41,441 bases of DNA from a virus, in the IMG/VR virus record IMGVR_UViG_3300044800_000256, positions 1 to 41,441 of that record; one strand, given 5' to 3'. The translations under genes and the position numbers were made by a program. Shown here one piece after another: positions 27,551 through 36,650 of this stretch; the first letter of the stretch is position 1; each line of letters starts with the position of its first letter. Under the pieces are notes generated by a model. It was not told where the DNA came from, made no database searches, and saw nothing but the letters and a program-made list of their open reading frames with translations.

Positions 27551-28356
27551 TGCCATTTCAACCAATTGTACCTACATGGTTAGCGTGGAATAACGGAAAC
27601 TTCACTTCTCCGACTGCGCTTACGGATCTCCGCACCGGACAGCCTTTTGCGGCTGGTGGCCTGAATCTTGGCGATTTTTTTGATGCCACCAACCAGGAAG
27701 CATTTCAGGGATCTTACACGACCAACGGCACTCTGTTTGCTGGCCGGTATCGCTTTGTGCATGTCGACTCCGGCGCAACAGCAGCCTATGTGAAAACAGG
27801 AACGATTGGCTATCTGCGTTCTGGAAGCACTGTGCAATCGGTTGTCATTACCAGTGCCGGTTCTGGTCAGACTGCCGGGACTTATCAGGTTGCTTCCTCT
27901 GGTGGCGGCGGTAACGGTGCGTTGATTCAGGTGGTAGTTGGTTCCGGTGGCACGGTAACTTCAGCGACCGTATTGCAGGGCGGCTATGGCTTCACTTCCT
28001 TGCCTACGTTCACTTTGGTGACCGGAGGCTCTGTCGGAACCGTGGCTGCACAGTTGAACACTTCGCCAAACGAAGTGACCAGCTATGACCAGGCTCCTGT
28101 TCAAACCGGTCGTGCAGTTGTCTATCTGAATTCCATCACTCCGGGTAATTACGGATTCATTCAGGAACTCGGAACGGCAACATGCCTGGCGAATGGAACC
28201 ATTACGGCTGGAAATTTTGTCAATTCCGCCAGCACTGGTCTCGTCACAAGTGGATCGACAACGTATGCTTTGGCGACCATTGGAACAGCCATTGATGCAG
28301 GCAGTGCCAACGATCTGTTTAAGGTGCAGTTGAATTTGCCAGTAGTCCAGGATTAA
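27550..28356 (+). CDS. 268-aa beta-rich head decoration-like protein
   Basis: The start overlaps the preceding stop (TAATG). The protein begins MPFQPIVPTWLAWNNGNFTS and is dominated by Gly, Ser and Thr with short strands, as in capsid-stabilising or decoration proteins; a Gly-rich repeat with SAGSGQTAGTYQVASSGGGG lies in the middle. Position after the capsid suggests an outer capsid or connector component. Sequence family not recognised, so function is from context. Confidence 0.5.
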   Translation: MPFQPIVPTWLAWNNGNFTSPTALTDLRTGQPFAAGGLNLGDFFDATNQEAFQGSYTTNGTLFAGRYRFVHVDSGATAAYVKTGTIGYLRSGSTVQSVVITSAGSGQTAGTYQVASSGGGGNGALIQVVVGSGGTVTSATVLQGGYGFTSLPTFTLVTGGSVGTVAAQLNTSPNEVTSYDQAPVQTGRAVVYLNSITPGNYGFIQELGTATCLANGTITAGNFVNSASTGLVTSGSTTYALATIGTAIDAGSANDLFKVQLNLPVVQD

Positions 28357-28381
28357 CGAGCAATTGCGATAAGGAGCAGCG

Positions 28382-28720
28382 ATGATTCTCACTGCATTGG
28401 GAAAAGGTGCCAACGCTGGCGCACTATATCCGGAATTTGTCGGACGGCGCGGACTGTTTGTTGGAATTGGCACTGGTCCTACTTCGTATACCAGTGGTGC
28501 AGCTGATCCGATTTCACTTGCGCTACCCAATTATTACATCGATGCAGTTTGCGGCGGTGTGATGTCAACGGACGGAACAATATTTGCGATTGCTGGACCT
28601 TCGGGATCAGGTACTCGGCAGACATGGAATTTGTATTACTACCTGGCGGCAGGAGGCCAGGCAAGCGGCAATCTTTCGACCAAAACGTTTCAGATTGCAG
28701 CGCTCGTCGGTCAGTTTTAA
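28382..28720 (+). CDS. 112-aa virion protein candidate
   Basis: AAGGAGCAGCG precedes ATG 28382. The product (MILTALGKGANAGALYPEFV...) is hydrophobic, Gly/Ala/Tyr-rich and beta-looking (TWNLYYYLAAGGQASGNL). It is located between decoration-like and connector-like genes and followed by a terminator-like hairpin. Probably a structural component; no family recognised. Confidence 0.5.
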   Translation: MILTALGKGANAGALYPEFVGRRGLFVGIGTGPTSYTSGAADPISLALPNYYIDAVCGGVMSTDGTIFAIAGPSGSGTRQTWNLYYYLAAGGQASGNLSTKTFQIAALVGQF

Positions 28721-28745
28721 CAACGTCTTCTCCCGGAGACACATC

Positions 28746-28782
28746 AGCGGCTCTTGCGGAGCGATCTGCAGAGCCGCTTTTG
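28746..28782 (+). terminator. intrinsic terminator candidate
   Basis: AGCGGCTC pairs with GAGCCGCT, extended inside by TGC/GCA, and is followed by TTTTGG. A strong GC stem with a short U-tract, lying after the 28382-28720 gene and just before the next start. It could end the capsid transcript or reduce downstream expression. Confidence 0.6.
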
Positions 28783-28794
28783 GTCAGGAGCAAA

Positions 28795-29808
28795 ATGGCT
28801 TTTTCCAACATGGTTCAGGAGTTGCTCGGTATTCCCGGATGCAACCTTGGTTTGGTTAAAACCAAGCTTAATGAATCATTGGCCACAATTCAAAACGAGA
28901 ACGTCTGGAGTTTTCAATTACAGGATGGTGGTTGGTTAACGCCTGGATTATTGGGCGGTCCATCAATTGAATTTCTTAGTCCGGGAAAAATTACCGTTAC
29001 TCCATTCACGGATACAATTACTGGCGATGCGACAGCTTCAGCCGCATGGTTGGCGACGATCACGAATCCGCCATTAATTACTCAGTATCAAATTCGTGTT
29101 CCATATTATTCGCTTTACAGCGTCATTGCGCTAGATGCGACAAATACTTCTGCTGTAGTGTTGACGATTGATCGTCCATGGATGGAACCCGCTCAACTCA
29201 ATGCGGGTTATATGGCGTACCAGGCATACTTTCCGGCACCAGCTGGCTTCAAACGCTGGTACAACATTCGCGATACCACTAATAACAATTCAATGGATTG
29301 GTGGAGCAAGACAGAAATTGATCTTTCGAATGAAGATGCGGAACGAACAGATTTTGATGAACCGCTCTACGTGGTGCCTTACCAGGTGGATACACGGACC
29401 GGAAGTACGACCTCTGGACAAATGCTTTTTGAACTGTGGCCGCATCCGATTACGCAACTTCCTTATACCTTCAATAGCCAGGTAAATTGGCCAACGCTGG
29501 TCAATTCTTCTGATACTTTGCCATTCCCGTTGACAGAAGAATTAGTTAAATTGCGGGCCTACGAAATGCTCTATCTGTGGAAGGAATCACAGAAGGGTGA
29601 TGAGATGGAACGCGGCGCGGGAGCAAACTGGCTATTTCTTATGCAGGCAGCGCGCGCTGAGTATGACAACCGCCTGAAGCTGATTCGCAACATGGACAGA
29701 AATCTAGTGGATTTGTACTTTACCAAAATGCAGAGATTCCCTTCGGCGTTTGGCGAACCTTACGCCACTGTGGAAGGCCAACTCAATGTTGGCGGATGGG
29801 GAGCATAA
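28795..29808 (+). CDS. putative head-tail connector/adaptor protein
   Basis: AGGAGCAAA precedes ATG 28795; the longer frame from 28549 overlaps the terminator-like hairpin and is not used. The 337-aa product begins MAFSNMVQELLGIPGCNLGL and has LNESLATIQNENVWSFQLQD near the N-terminus, and helices near the C-terminus (WLFLMQAARAEYDNRLKLIR). Proteins with this look are common in podovirus-like genomes between capsid and fibres. Neck role inferred from order. Confidence 0.5.
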   Translation: MAFSNMVQELLGIPGCNLGLVKTKLNESLATIQNENVWSFQLQDGGWLTPGLLGGPSIEFLSPGKITVTPFTDTITGDATASAAWLATITNPPLITQYQIRVPYYSLYSVIALDATNTSAVVLTIDRPWMEPAQLNAGYMAYQAYFPAPAGFKRWYNIRDTTNNNSMDWWSKTEIDLSNEDAERTDFDEPLYVVPYQVDTRTGSTTSGQMLFELWPHPITQLPYTFNSQVNWPTLVNSSDTLPFPLTEELVKLRAYEMLYLWKESQKGDEMERGAGANWLFLMQAARAEYDNRLKLIRNMDRNLVDLYFTKMQRFPSAFGEPYATVEGQLNVGGWGA

Positions 29809-29809
29809 C

Positions 29810-30187
29810 ATGCCGGGCTATCCAGGATCATCGCAGGCGCAACTACTTTACGAAAATCGCCAGGCGTTTCTTTTTCAAAACGAAATTGTGGCGGCTGGGA
29901 CTGCGAGCATTGCTTACCAGCTTCATCGGGAACGCGGGAATTTTTATCCTTGGGGCATTTCTTTGGAATTGTTTTTTGGCGGCAATCCAGGAACTTTTGA
30001 AGTGGACATCGAAACCGCAGATGTAGACACAGATGCGCATTACGTGACGATCAACACAATGACCAGTGGACTGAATTCTTCTTACGTTGGACGGCTGGAA
30101 TTGCCTTCGTTTTGGGCAAGGTATGTTCGTGCGCAGATCGTTACGCTAACGAATCCGGTAGCAATCACTGTTTTGTTGACGAGGTAA
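29810..30187 (+). CDS. 125-aa structural protein candidate
   Basis: ATG 29810 follows the previous stop by 1 nt, with GGGGAG as ribosome site. The product begins MPGYPGSSQAQLLYENRQAF and has a beta-rich centre (WGISLELFFGGNPGTFEVDI) and RYVRAQIVTLTNPVAITVLL at the end. It looks like a small beta-sandwich virion component. No family recognised; position between connector-like and fibre-like genes supports a structural role. Confidence 0.5.
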   Translation: MPGYPGSSQAQLLYENRQAFLFQNEIVAAGTASIAYQLHRERGNFYPWGISLELFFGGNPGTFEVDIETADVDTDAHYVTINTMTSGLNSSYVGRLELPSFWARYVRAQIVTLTNPVAITVLLTR

Positions 30188-30191
30188 AAGT

Positions 30192-31433
30192 ATGAGCGGA
30201 CAAGTTCAGGTTGGAAATTATGGATCTGCCGCAGTAGCGACAAGTTTAGCTGGCGGTACAACTGGGGCTGAACCTTATCAGTCTGCAGCTGGTACAACAT
30301 CATTTGCGTATCCCAACAGCTCGGCATCGTTGTTTTATTTAGATGGAACCAGCACGGACAGTTATACCCCAAATGGAACCGCATTGTTGCCATATCAAAC
30401 ATTGGCTCAATTGACTTCTGGTGTGGCAAGCGTAACGGGTCCATACGTTATCTTTGTTGTGCCCACACCTTCGGCATATACCTATACCGGCAATGTGAAT
30501 TTTCCTGCTTATCCTTTGACCATTATTGGGAATGGAGCGAGTTGGGCATTTACTGGAAACCTGACGGCAAATTCCAATTTTATTATTCAAAATCTGTATA
30601 CCTCCACTACGGGAAGTCTGACTTATACATCGACTTCATCTGCAGAATCAATACGTCTTGGCGGATCACTGACTTGTACGGGTGGAATTTTTACCAGCGG
30701 CTATGAACATTTCTTTGACATGAGCATTTTGTCAAATACGCTTATTACGCTGAATGTCGGCGCGACGCCGGTATTCACCAATGTGGTCGGAACGCCCCGC
30801 TGGAAAAGTGCAACAAGTTCTACTGCATCTACGGTGCTCACAATCATTGACAGTGAAGCATTGGCTACCGGAGCTTACACCAATATAGATATGAGCAATG
30901 GCGGACTTGTTATTATCCGCGGTCTTATCGCGACAAACAATAACTCCGTGGTTAATATCAACCTGTCTGGTAGCAGCGCAGTAAGCGCAACAGTATTTAA
31001 CGCCTTGACAGGTATTGAAGCCGGACAGGTAACCTGCGGATCGTCGTACACAAATGTTGCTCCCGATGGGTACATGCCACTGCTCAGTGGCACTGCGCTG
31101 CATTTCAGCGGAGCACTTGAACTTGTGCAATATAGTCTCACTGCTCAGTCGTCCAGCATTTCTGCCACTACGCTCTACACAACGTTGGCTGCTGGGGTCT
31201 ATCGCGTAACAGCATCTGTACAGACTACTACGGCGGGTTCAGCAGGCACTGTGCTGGTTACGGTAAAGGGAACTGCGTCGGGCACAACGGATTTAACAAC
31301 TTTGGGTTCAACACAAAGCGTTTCGACAACTTTCTATGTAGCCGCATCAACTGTATTGCAATACACAACAACGGTTGTAAGTGATACAGCAGGCATTTAT
31401 CGCGTCGATGCGTTTGTGGAAAGACTTGGGTGA
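30192..31433 (+). CDS. 413-aa fibre/spike-like protein
   Basis: The product begins MSGQVQVGNYGSAAVATSLA and is dominated by Ser, Thr, Gly and Val in regularly spaced short strands (TIIGNGASWAFTGNLTANSN), the look of a parallel beta-helix or fibre shaft. The C-terminal region has a globular beta part (ALELVQYSLTAQSSSISATT). It starts 5 nt after the preceding gene. Likely tail spike or appendage involved in host contact, inferred from composition and position. Confidence 0.55.
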   Translation: MSGQVQVGNYGSAAVATSLAGGTTGAEPYQSAAGTTSFAYPNSSASLFYLDGTSTDSYTPNGTALLPYQTLAQLTSGVASVTGPYVIFVVPTPSAYTYTGNVNFPAYPLTIIGNGASWAFTGNLTANSNFIIQNLYTSTTGSLTYTSTSSAESIRLGGSLTCTGGIFTSGYEHFFDMSILSNTLITLNVGATPVFTNVVGTPRWKSATSSTASTVLTIIDSEALATGAYTNIDMSNGGLVIIRGLIATNNNSVVNINLSGSSAVSATVFNALTGIEAGQVTCGSSYTNVAPDGYMPLLSGTALHFSGALELVQYSLTAQSSSISATTLYTTLAAGVYRVTASVQTTTAGSAGTVLVTVKGTASGTTDLTTLGSTQSVSTTFYVAASTVLQYTTTVVSDTAGIYRVDAFVERLG

Positions 31434-31441
31434 GGTGCAAA

Positions 31442-33382
31442 ATGAAAAAGATTGCATGGCTCCTGTTCTTATCTGCAGCGCCGATTTTATTCTCTATTGC
31501 GGCAGTCGCACAGATCGGAGCGATTACGAACTATTGCAATCTTGGCGCAGCCCAAGCAAAAACTTCTGGATTGCAATCAAGCAATTATCAGCAAGGCATT
31601 ATTCCAAGCTGCAAAGTAACTGTTTATCTAACTCAAACAGCAACGCTTGCTACAATTTATGCCGATTCTTCCGAAACACCATTGACAAATCCATTTACTG
31701 CAACAACGGTAGGTCAATGGCTTTTTTTTGCTGCGGTTAATCAGGGCTACGATGTTGTACTTAGTGGAGGAGTATCTCCAAATATTTATCCCGCGTCAGT
31801 TACTTTGACAGATTTGTATCCTTCAACGCAAGTTATTGTTGGAACTGTTTTGTGGGGGGAAATTGGTGGGACTCTAAACAACCAGACAGATTTGCAAGCA
31901 GCGCTTAATGCCAAATTAAGTCTGACTGGTGGCACAATGACTGGAAATTTAATTTTACCTGGAATTACAATTACAGGTTTGACCGGTTATTTATATGCTA
32001 ATGGTAGTAGCGCTGTAACAGCCAGTTCGATCATTCCTGTTGCTGCACTTTCTTACGACTATACGACAGTGAATGGCCAGATATGTGCGCTTGGTTCGAC
32101 GTGCACAATACCGTCTTCAGCAGCAAATATTACGGTAGGTACGACTACCGTGACCAATGGAACATCGAATTATATACTCTACGATAATTCCGGGGTATTG
32201 GGGAATCTTGCTATTATTCCAAATTCAGCAGGTGGAACGGGTGTCAACACGGCGGCTAGTACGGGCGTTCCTGTAATTGCATCAGGATCGTGGGGCATCT
32301 ATAATACCGCCTGTTCTGGAGCAGGATACGCACTCAATTACAGTACGGGAGCGCTAAGTTGCAACTCGGCAATTAATGCTGCGACGTTGGAAACCTATAC
32401 CTGGGAAACGCCAAAAGCGATTGGCAGCACAACACCAAATACGGGTGCTTTTACACAGGTATCCGTTGGCGGATTGATTAGTGGCAACTATGTACTTGCT
32501 GGTCCGCAAAGCACTGTGACTACCGGATGGATATTTGACTGGACATCTCCAACAACTACAGCAACCAGCATCCTAAGCCAATACAGCGGATGTCTGGAGG
32601 TCACCAGTGGAGTAATCAGCGGCACCGGATCAGCTTGCGGAAGTGGATCGGGAGGAGTAACCAGTTTTTCCGCTCCGTCAGCATCATGGCCGAGTTGGCT
32701 GGTACCCACTGTAACGAACAGCACAACGACGCCCAGTCTTGCTGTGACAGCGAGTGTAATCCCCAACTCGGCTTTGGCTAACTCAGCCACAACGGTTAAC
32801 GGTCAGACTTGCACACTGGGTTCGAGTTGCACTGTAACAACGGTAGCCAGTCTTACTGTCGGTACTACGACCGTGACCAGCGGCACGAGTGGTTATATTT
32901 TGTATGACAATGCTGGTGTACTCGGGAACCTTGCTACTACGGGAAACGGTTATGTGGTTTTGAGTTCATCTCCTTCAATTAGTAGCCCGACTGTAACTTC
33001 TTCATTTACGGCGACGGGACTGGTGACGAATGCCGATTTGGTAAATTCATCCACTACCGTAAACAGCGTTACCTGCACGCTGGGTGGAACCTGTACCGTA
33101 ACCGCAGCCAGCCTGAAGTATCAATATGTTTTTCCTTCAAGCCAAGCGCTCGGAGGGGTCACTTCTGGAACTAATTGCCAAACTATCGATACTTCAACAA
33201 CTACCTCGATCACATCTCCAGTTGTGGTAGCTTCCTGGGGAAACCTGGCCGGCATATCTCTCGATGTAATTATAACTGCGGGTGTAGATAATTCTGGCAC
33301 TGTGGTACTGGATTTTTGTAACGTTTTATCTGGTTCCACGACAATCCCTTCCAGTGTACCGGTTAACTACGCCATTTTTTAA
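31442..33382 (+). CDS. 646-aa fibre-like protein with signal peptide
   Basis: GAGGTG precedes ATG 31442. The N-terminus MKKIAWLLFLSAAPILFSIA followed by AVAQ is a clear Sec signal peptide with an AxA-type cleavage site. The rest is Thr/Ser/Gly-rich with repeated modules of the form TVGTTTVTSGTSGYILYDNA and CTLGSSCTV, plus SFSAPSASWPSWLVPTVTNS. It shares these modules with the 750-aa protein downstream. A fibre-like protein with a secretion signal is unusual, because virion fibres normally assemble in the cytoplasm. Confidence 0.6.
   Translation: MKKIAWLLFLSAAPILFSIAAVAQIGAITNYCNLGAAQAKTSGLQSSNYQQGIIPSCKVTVYLTQTATLATIYADSSETPLTNPFTATTVGQWLFFAAVNQGYDVVLSGGVSPNIYPASVTLTDLYPSTQVIVGTVLWGEIGGTLNNQTDLQAALNAKLSLTGGTMTGNLILPGITITGLTGYLYANGSSAVTASSIIPVAALSYDYTTVNGQICALGSTCTIPSSAANITVGTTTVTNGTSNYILYDNSGVLGNLAIIPNSAGGTGVNTAASTGVPVIASGSWGIYNTACSGAGYALNYSTGALSCNSAINAATLETYTWETPKAIGSTTPNTGAFTQVSVGGLISGNYVLAGPQSTVTTGWIFDWTSPTTTATSILSQYSGCLEVTSGVISGTGSACGSGSGGVTSFSAPSASWPSWLVPTVTNSTTTPSLAVTASVIPNSALANSATTVNGQTCTLGSSCTVTTVASLTVGTTTVTSGTSGYILYDNAGVLGNLATTGNGYVVLSSSPSISSPTVTSSFTATGLVTNADLVNSSTTVNSVTCTLGGTCTVTAASLKYQYVFPSSQALGGVTSGTNCQTIDTSTTTSITSPVVVASWGNLAGISLDVIITAGVDNSGTVVLDFCNVLSGSTTIPSSVPVNYAIF
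32861..32945 (+). repeat. fibre DNA repeat, copy 1
   Basis: About 85 bp coding the GTTTVTSGTSGYILYDNAGV module, nearly identical to 34553-34637 and 35024-35107 in the neighbouring gene. Long exact blocks favour recombination between the two fibre genes. Confidence 0.7.
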
Positions 33383-33484
33383 GGATCTAAACACGGGAAA
33401 ACTGTCAACAAAACATTTGAGTAATTAACTGAGGAAATCATGATTGGGACTGATAACCGTTGAGATGAGTTACTAAGGAGAAAC

Positions 33485-35737
33485 ATGCGAATCACCAAAA
33501 TTGTCTTGTTCTTTTTGTTTGGTGCTGCAGTGGCAAGCTCCCAAGTCCAAATCACCGGCAGCAAGATTATTATGGGCACGACAACGAGCAATGCCTGCCC
33601 AATCAGTCCATGCTCGATTGCTACGGGTGGAACCGGAGCTACCACTGCAGCTGGAGCGTTGGCGAATCTGGGGGCAGTTCCAGCAGCTGGCGGAACGATA
33701 TCAGGACAACTCGGTTTTGGTTCCAAATCTTATGTTCAAGAGGTAAATGGAGATCTTTGGATCACAGCCAATGCTTACTATGATGGGACAAATTGGCAAA
33801 GAGTGGACATAACCAAAGCATCTTTTGGTTTGCAACTTCAGGGTACGAATAATTTTCCATATGAATCGAATCAGGGTGGTACGCTCTGGGTGGCGAGTGC
33901 TCATGCCAACCCAATTGACAGCACATACGGGTCAACGTATGGATGGAGGATTGGTTGGACTATTCAAAGTACACTTACTATGGTCTTAGGTGGTGCTGGC
34001 GTAGAAATTGATGGTGATGGATCTGTACCCTACGGAAGGTTTTTTCATAACACTATTAGCAGTGTTATTTACACCGGGATTTTGACAAATGAATTTGTTG
34101 ACTTTTCCGGAGTGGACGACGCGACAAAGCCCAGTTGGCTTTCTGGAATTGCGGGAGATAGTTTCCAGACATCCAGAGCTGCCGCTGGTGCTGGCGCTAC
34201 ATGGAATAACTTTTTTAAGATTGACTCCTCTGGAAATCCTTATTTCCCGACAATTGCTCCTTCATCCACTTCTTGTATGCAAATGGACAGCACAGGTAAA
34301 ATTAGTCCCACTGCATCTGCTTGTGGAAGCGGAGGCGGAAGCGGCACAGTTACAAGTTTTGCAGCTCCGTCTGCATCGTGGCCTTCGTGGTTAGTGCCTA
34401 CTGTAACGAACAGCACGACCACTCCCAGTTTGGCAGTTGCGGCATCATCAATACCCAATTCTGCGTTGGCTAATTCGTCAACCACAGTCAATGGGGCGAC
34501 CTGCACACTGGGATCGAGTTGCACGGTAACGGCTTCAGCCAGTCTTACCGTAGGTACTACGACCGTGACCAGTGGCACGAGTGGTTATATTTTGTATGAC
34601 AATGCTGGTGTACTCGGGAATTTTGCCACTACAGGATCGGTAAACGTAGTGATGTCTAATACTCCATTAATAACAACCCCCAATGTGTACGGACTCATGG
34701 ATCTTCTAACACTGCAGGATGCTACTTCCTCTGCCAATTCTAACTCATCAGAGTTGTATATATCGGGTGCTTACTATAATGGCGGATCGCAAGATGATAG
34801 TTGGTCACTGCAAGATGTAGTACACAACACTGGTTCGTCCCCTGCAACTTATCTTACAATTACGCACACTGGTTCCTCGGGCACGGCAATGGTACAGTTG
34901 CCTTTGCTGAGAATAAACGGGATAGCTCCATCGTCCACATCCTGCTTGCAGATAAATACTAGCGGTGATGTAAGTGCCACAGGTACGGCGTGCGGATCTG
35001 GCGGTGGCACGGGCATTACTGTAGGTACTACATCCGTGACCAGTGGCACGAGTGGTTATATTTTGTATGACAATGCTGGTGTACTCGGGAACCTTGCCAC
35101 TACGGGAACGGGAAATGCAGTTCTGGCAAGTGCACCTGTTTTATCAAATGCGTATTTAGGATCCTCCGGGACGGCTACTTCCTCCACCAATTACAGCTCA
35201 ACTGCAGCTTTCTTTGACGGAAGCTATTACAACTCCAGTGCATTGGTTGATCAGTGGGCTATCCAAAACGTGATGGGCACAGGAACGGCACCAACATCCT
35301 CGTTGACATTTTTCCATACTGGCAGCGCTGGGGCGGCCACTGTGGCTTTTCCTTCCATTGCTCTGAATGGCGTGGCCATGAGCAGCGTTCCAAAAATGGT
35401 TTGGTCTGCCAGTATTCCAGTGCTTACGGCAGCAGCAAACGTTCTATCTGCTGACTGGGCACCGTCATCTGCCATCACAATTACTCAGTTTGCAATTTTT
35501 CTAGACACTTCTTCCGTTGGGTGCTCAACAGGACAAACATATGGTATTTATGATGCCACCACCAGCGCATGGCTCGGCACCGTTACGCTTTATAACAGTC
35601 AGGCATCAACCACTCTCGGGCTTACTGCCGCTGTTACGGCAGGAGATGTTCTTTCATTTGGAATTCAAAGTGCAGCAACTGGATGCTCAACACCCCCGGC
35701 AAATGCCAGTGTCTTGGCAGAGTATCGAATGCAGTAG
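33485..35737 (+). CDS. 750-aa fibre-like protein with signal peptide
   Basis: AGGAGAAAC precedes ATG 33485. The N-terminus MRITKIVLFFLFGAAVASSQ is a Sec-type signal peptide. It is followed by IATGGTGATTAAGALANLGA, a phage tail-fibre repeat, and several copies of the TVTSGTSGYILYDNAGVLGN module shared with the previous protein. A beta-sandwich-like C-terminal domain starts near MVWSASIPVLTAAANVLSAD. The 102-bp gap upstream holds no gene. Host-binding or exported role is inferred. Confidence 0.6.
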   Translation: MRITKIVLFFLFGAAVASSQVQITGSKIIMGTTTSNACPISPCSIATGGTGATTAAGALANLGAVPAAGGTISGQLGFGSKSYVQEVNGDLWITANAYYDGTNWQRVDITKASFGLQLQGTNNFPYESNQGGTLWVASAHANPIDSTYGSTYGWRIGWTIQSTLTMVLGGAGVEIDGDGSVPYGRFFHNTISSVIYTGILTNEFVDFSGVDDATKPSWLSGIAGDSFQTSRAAAGAGATWNNFFKIDSSGNPYFPTIAPSSTSCMQMDSTGKISPTASACGSGGGSGTVTSFAAPSASWPSWLVPTVTNSTTTPSLAVAASSIPNSALANSSTTVNGATCTLGSSCTVTASASLTVGTTTVTSGTSGYILYDNAGVLGNFATTGSVNVVMSNTPLITTPNVYGLMDLLTLQDATSSANSNSSELYISGAYYNGGSQDDSWSLQDVVHNTGSSPATYLTITHTGSSGTAMVQLPLLRINGIAPSSTSCLQINTSGDVSATGTACGSGGGTGITVGTTSVTSGTSGYILYDNAGVLGNLATTGTGNAVLASAPVLSNAYLGSSGTATSSTNYSSTAAFFDGSYYNSSALVDQWAIQNVMGTGTAPTSSLTFFHTGSAGAATVAFPSIALNGVAMSSVPKMVWSASIPVLTAAANVLSADWAPSSAITITQFAIFLDTSSVGCSTGQTYGIYDATTSAWLGTVTLYNSQASTTLGLTAAVTAGDVLSFGIQSAATGCSTPPANASVLAEYRMQ
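34553..34637 (+). repeat. fibre DNA repeat, copy 2
   Basis: Same module as at 32861-32945 with a few changes near its end (GGGAATTTTGCC instead of GGGAACCTTGC). Confidence 0.7.
35024..35107 (+). repeat. fibre DNA repeat, copy 3
   Basis: Same module again, differing mainly at its start (ACTACATCCGTG for ACTACGACCGTG). Copies 2 and 3 lie within one gene, so unequal recombination could change fibre length. Confidence 0.7.
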
Positions 35738-35766
35738 TGCAAAAGACCAAAAGAGCAGAGGATAGC

Positions 35767-36045
35767 ATGGGCGAAGAGGAAAAATGGCGAGAGGAGGTAA
35801 TGGTTTTTATGGCGACCATCAGTAATCAAATGGAGAGGATCAACAACGATTTGTATGACGGCACTGGAAGAGCCGGATTGGTTGAGGAATTTCGTGCATA
35901 CATTGCGGAGCAAAGAGGAATGGATGCCGAACGCAAAATGCAGGAAAAGCGATCTGACCAACGTTGGTACATCGTTGTATCATTGGCTGTCATTTTTACC
36001 GCCCTTCTGTCCTTGTTGACTTATTATCATATGGTTGGCAGATAG
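35767..36045 (+). CDS. 92-aa tail-anchored membrane protein
   Basis: AGAGGA precedes ATG 35767. The first 65 residues are charged and probably coiled-coil (EEEKWREEVMVFMATISNQM then RAGLVEEFRAYIAEQRGMDA), followed by one membrane segment WYIVVSLAVIFTALLSLLTYYHM at the C-terminus. This resembles phage lysis-cassette or hemolysin XhlA-like proteins. It is directly followed by another membrane protein gene, so a lysis module is likely. Confidence 0.55.
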   Translation: MGEEEKWREEVMVFMATISNQMERINNDLYDGTGRAGLVEEFRAYIAEQRGMDAERKMQEKRSDQRWYIVVSLAVIFTALLSLLTYYHMVGR

Positions 36046-36055
36046 GAGGAAAATG

Positions 36056-36199
36056 ATGATGCATTGGTTTCGCAGATTGCGCATTCGTCTTTTTGGATGT
36101 CCTGAATGCAAGGGTGCTGGTTATTTCAAGACATCTGCTGGAGACAATTATCCATGCATCTACTGCAAATCTGCAGCAAAGAAAGTGAGTTATCGATGA
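36056..36199 (+). CDS. 47-aa zinc-ribbon miniprotein
   Basis: AGGAGG lies just before three consecutive ATG codons; ATG 36056 gives the best spacing (5 nt). The product starts MMHWFRRLRIRLF, basic and aromatic, then FGCPECKGAGYF and YPCIYCKSAAK, a four-Cys site like a DnaJ-type zinc ribbon. It overlaps the next gene start by 4 nt. Function unknown; its position in the lysis-like cluster may be incidental. Confidence 0.55.
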   Translation: MMHWFRRLRIRLFGCPECKGAGYFKTSAGDNYPCIYCKSAAKKVSYR

Positions 36200-36426
36200 A
36201 CAACACTACGAAAGTCTGGATTCATTCTTTGGCTGTCGCCGCTATTGGCGGAGCGGCTGGCGCTCTGGGTTTGGTCATTGTGTCACCTTCCAGTGTGACA
36301 TGGACTTTAGCCGGAGCAAGATCTTTAGGGGAAGTTGCTTTGATCGGAGCAGTCATTCCGGTTTTGGCTTTGTTGCAGAAATCTCCGTTGCCAGGGAATA
36401 CAACGGACAGCACAAAGCAAACCTAA
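36196..36426 (+). CDS. 76-aa holin-like membrane protein
   Basis: The start ATGA overlaps the preceding stop. The product (MNNTTKVWIHSLAVAAIGGA...) has two hydrophobic segments, about residues 9-30 and 43-61, separated by a short polar turn, and a hydrophilic C-terminus (PGNTTDSTKQT). Size and topology fit a small phage holin that would form lethal membrane pores, but no endolysin gene is seen nearby. It is inferred from topology only. Confidence 0.5.
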   Translation: MNNTTKVWIHSLAVAAIGGAAGALGLVIVSPSSVTWTLAGARSLGEVALIGAVIPVLALLQKSPLPGNTTDSTKQT

Positions 36427-36444
36427 ACAAAGCGAGGAGAAAAG

Positions 36445-36642
36445 ATGCCAGCCAGAGAAATCATGAAAAAATTCAGAGCGCATCAATTGCATTCTGGCAA
36501 AGGCGGAAAAATTGTGCGTAGCAAGCGGCAGGCGAAGGCGATTTTGCTTTCCTATTTGCGCAAGGAAGGCCGCATCAAACCACGACCAAACACAAAAAGG
36601 AAAAGTCGGTCGAGAAAACGAATCGCGACAAAGCGTAGCTAA
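36445..36642 (+). CDS. DUF6496-like basic small protein
   Basis: GAGGAG precedes ATG 36445. The 65-aa product begins MPAREIMKKFRAHQLHSGKG and reads SKRQAKAILLSYLRKEGR before a strongly basic tail. The pattern of K-F-x3-L-H-S-G-x-G-G plus R-K/R-Q-A-x-A-I-x-L-S is that of the DUF6496 family, recalled from phage and bacterial genomes. Function is unknown; the charge suggests nucleic-acid binding. The structured leader E4 follows directly. Confidence 0.65.
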   Translation: MPAREIMKKFRAHQLHSGKGGKIVRSKRQAKAILLSYLRKEGRIKPRPNTKRKSRSRKRIATKRS

Positions 36643-36650
36643 TTCTGTCC

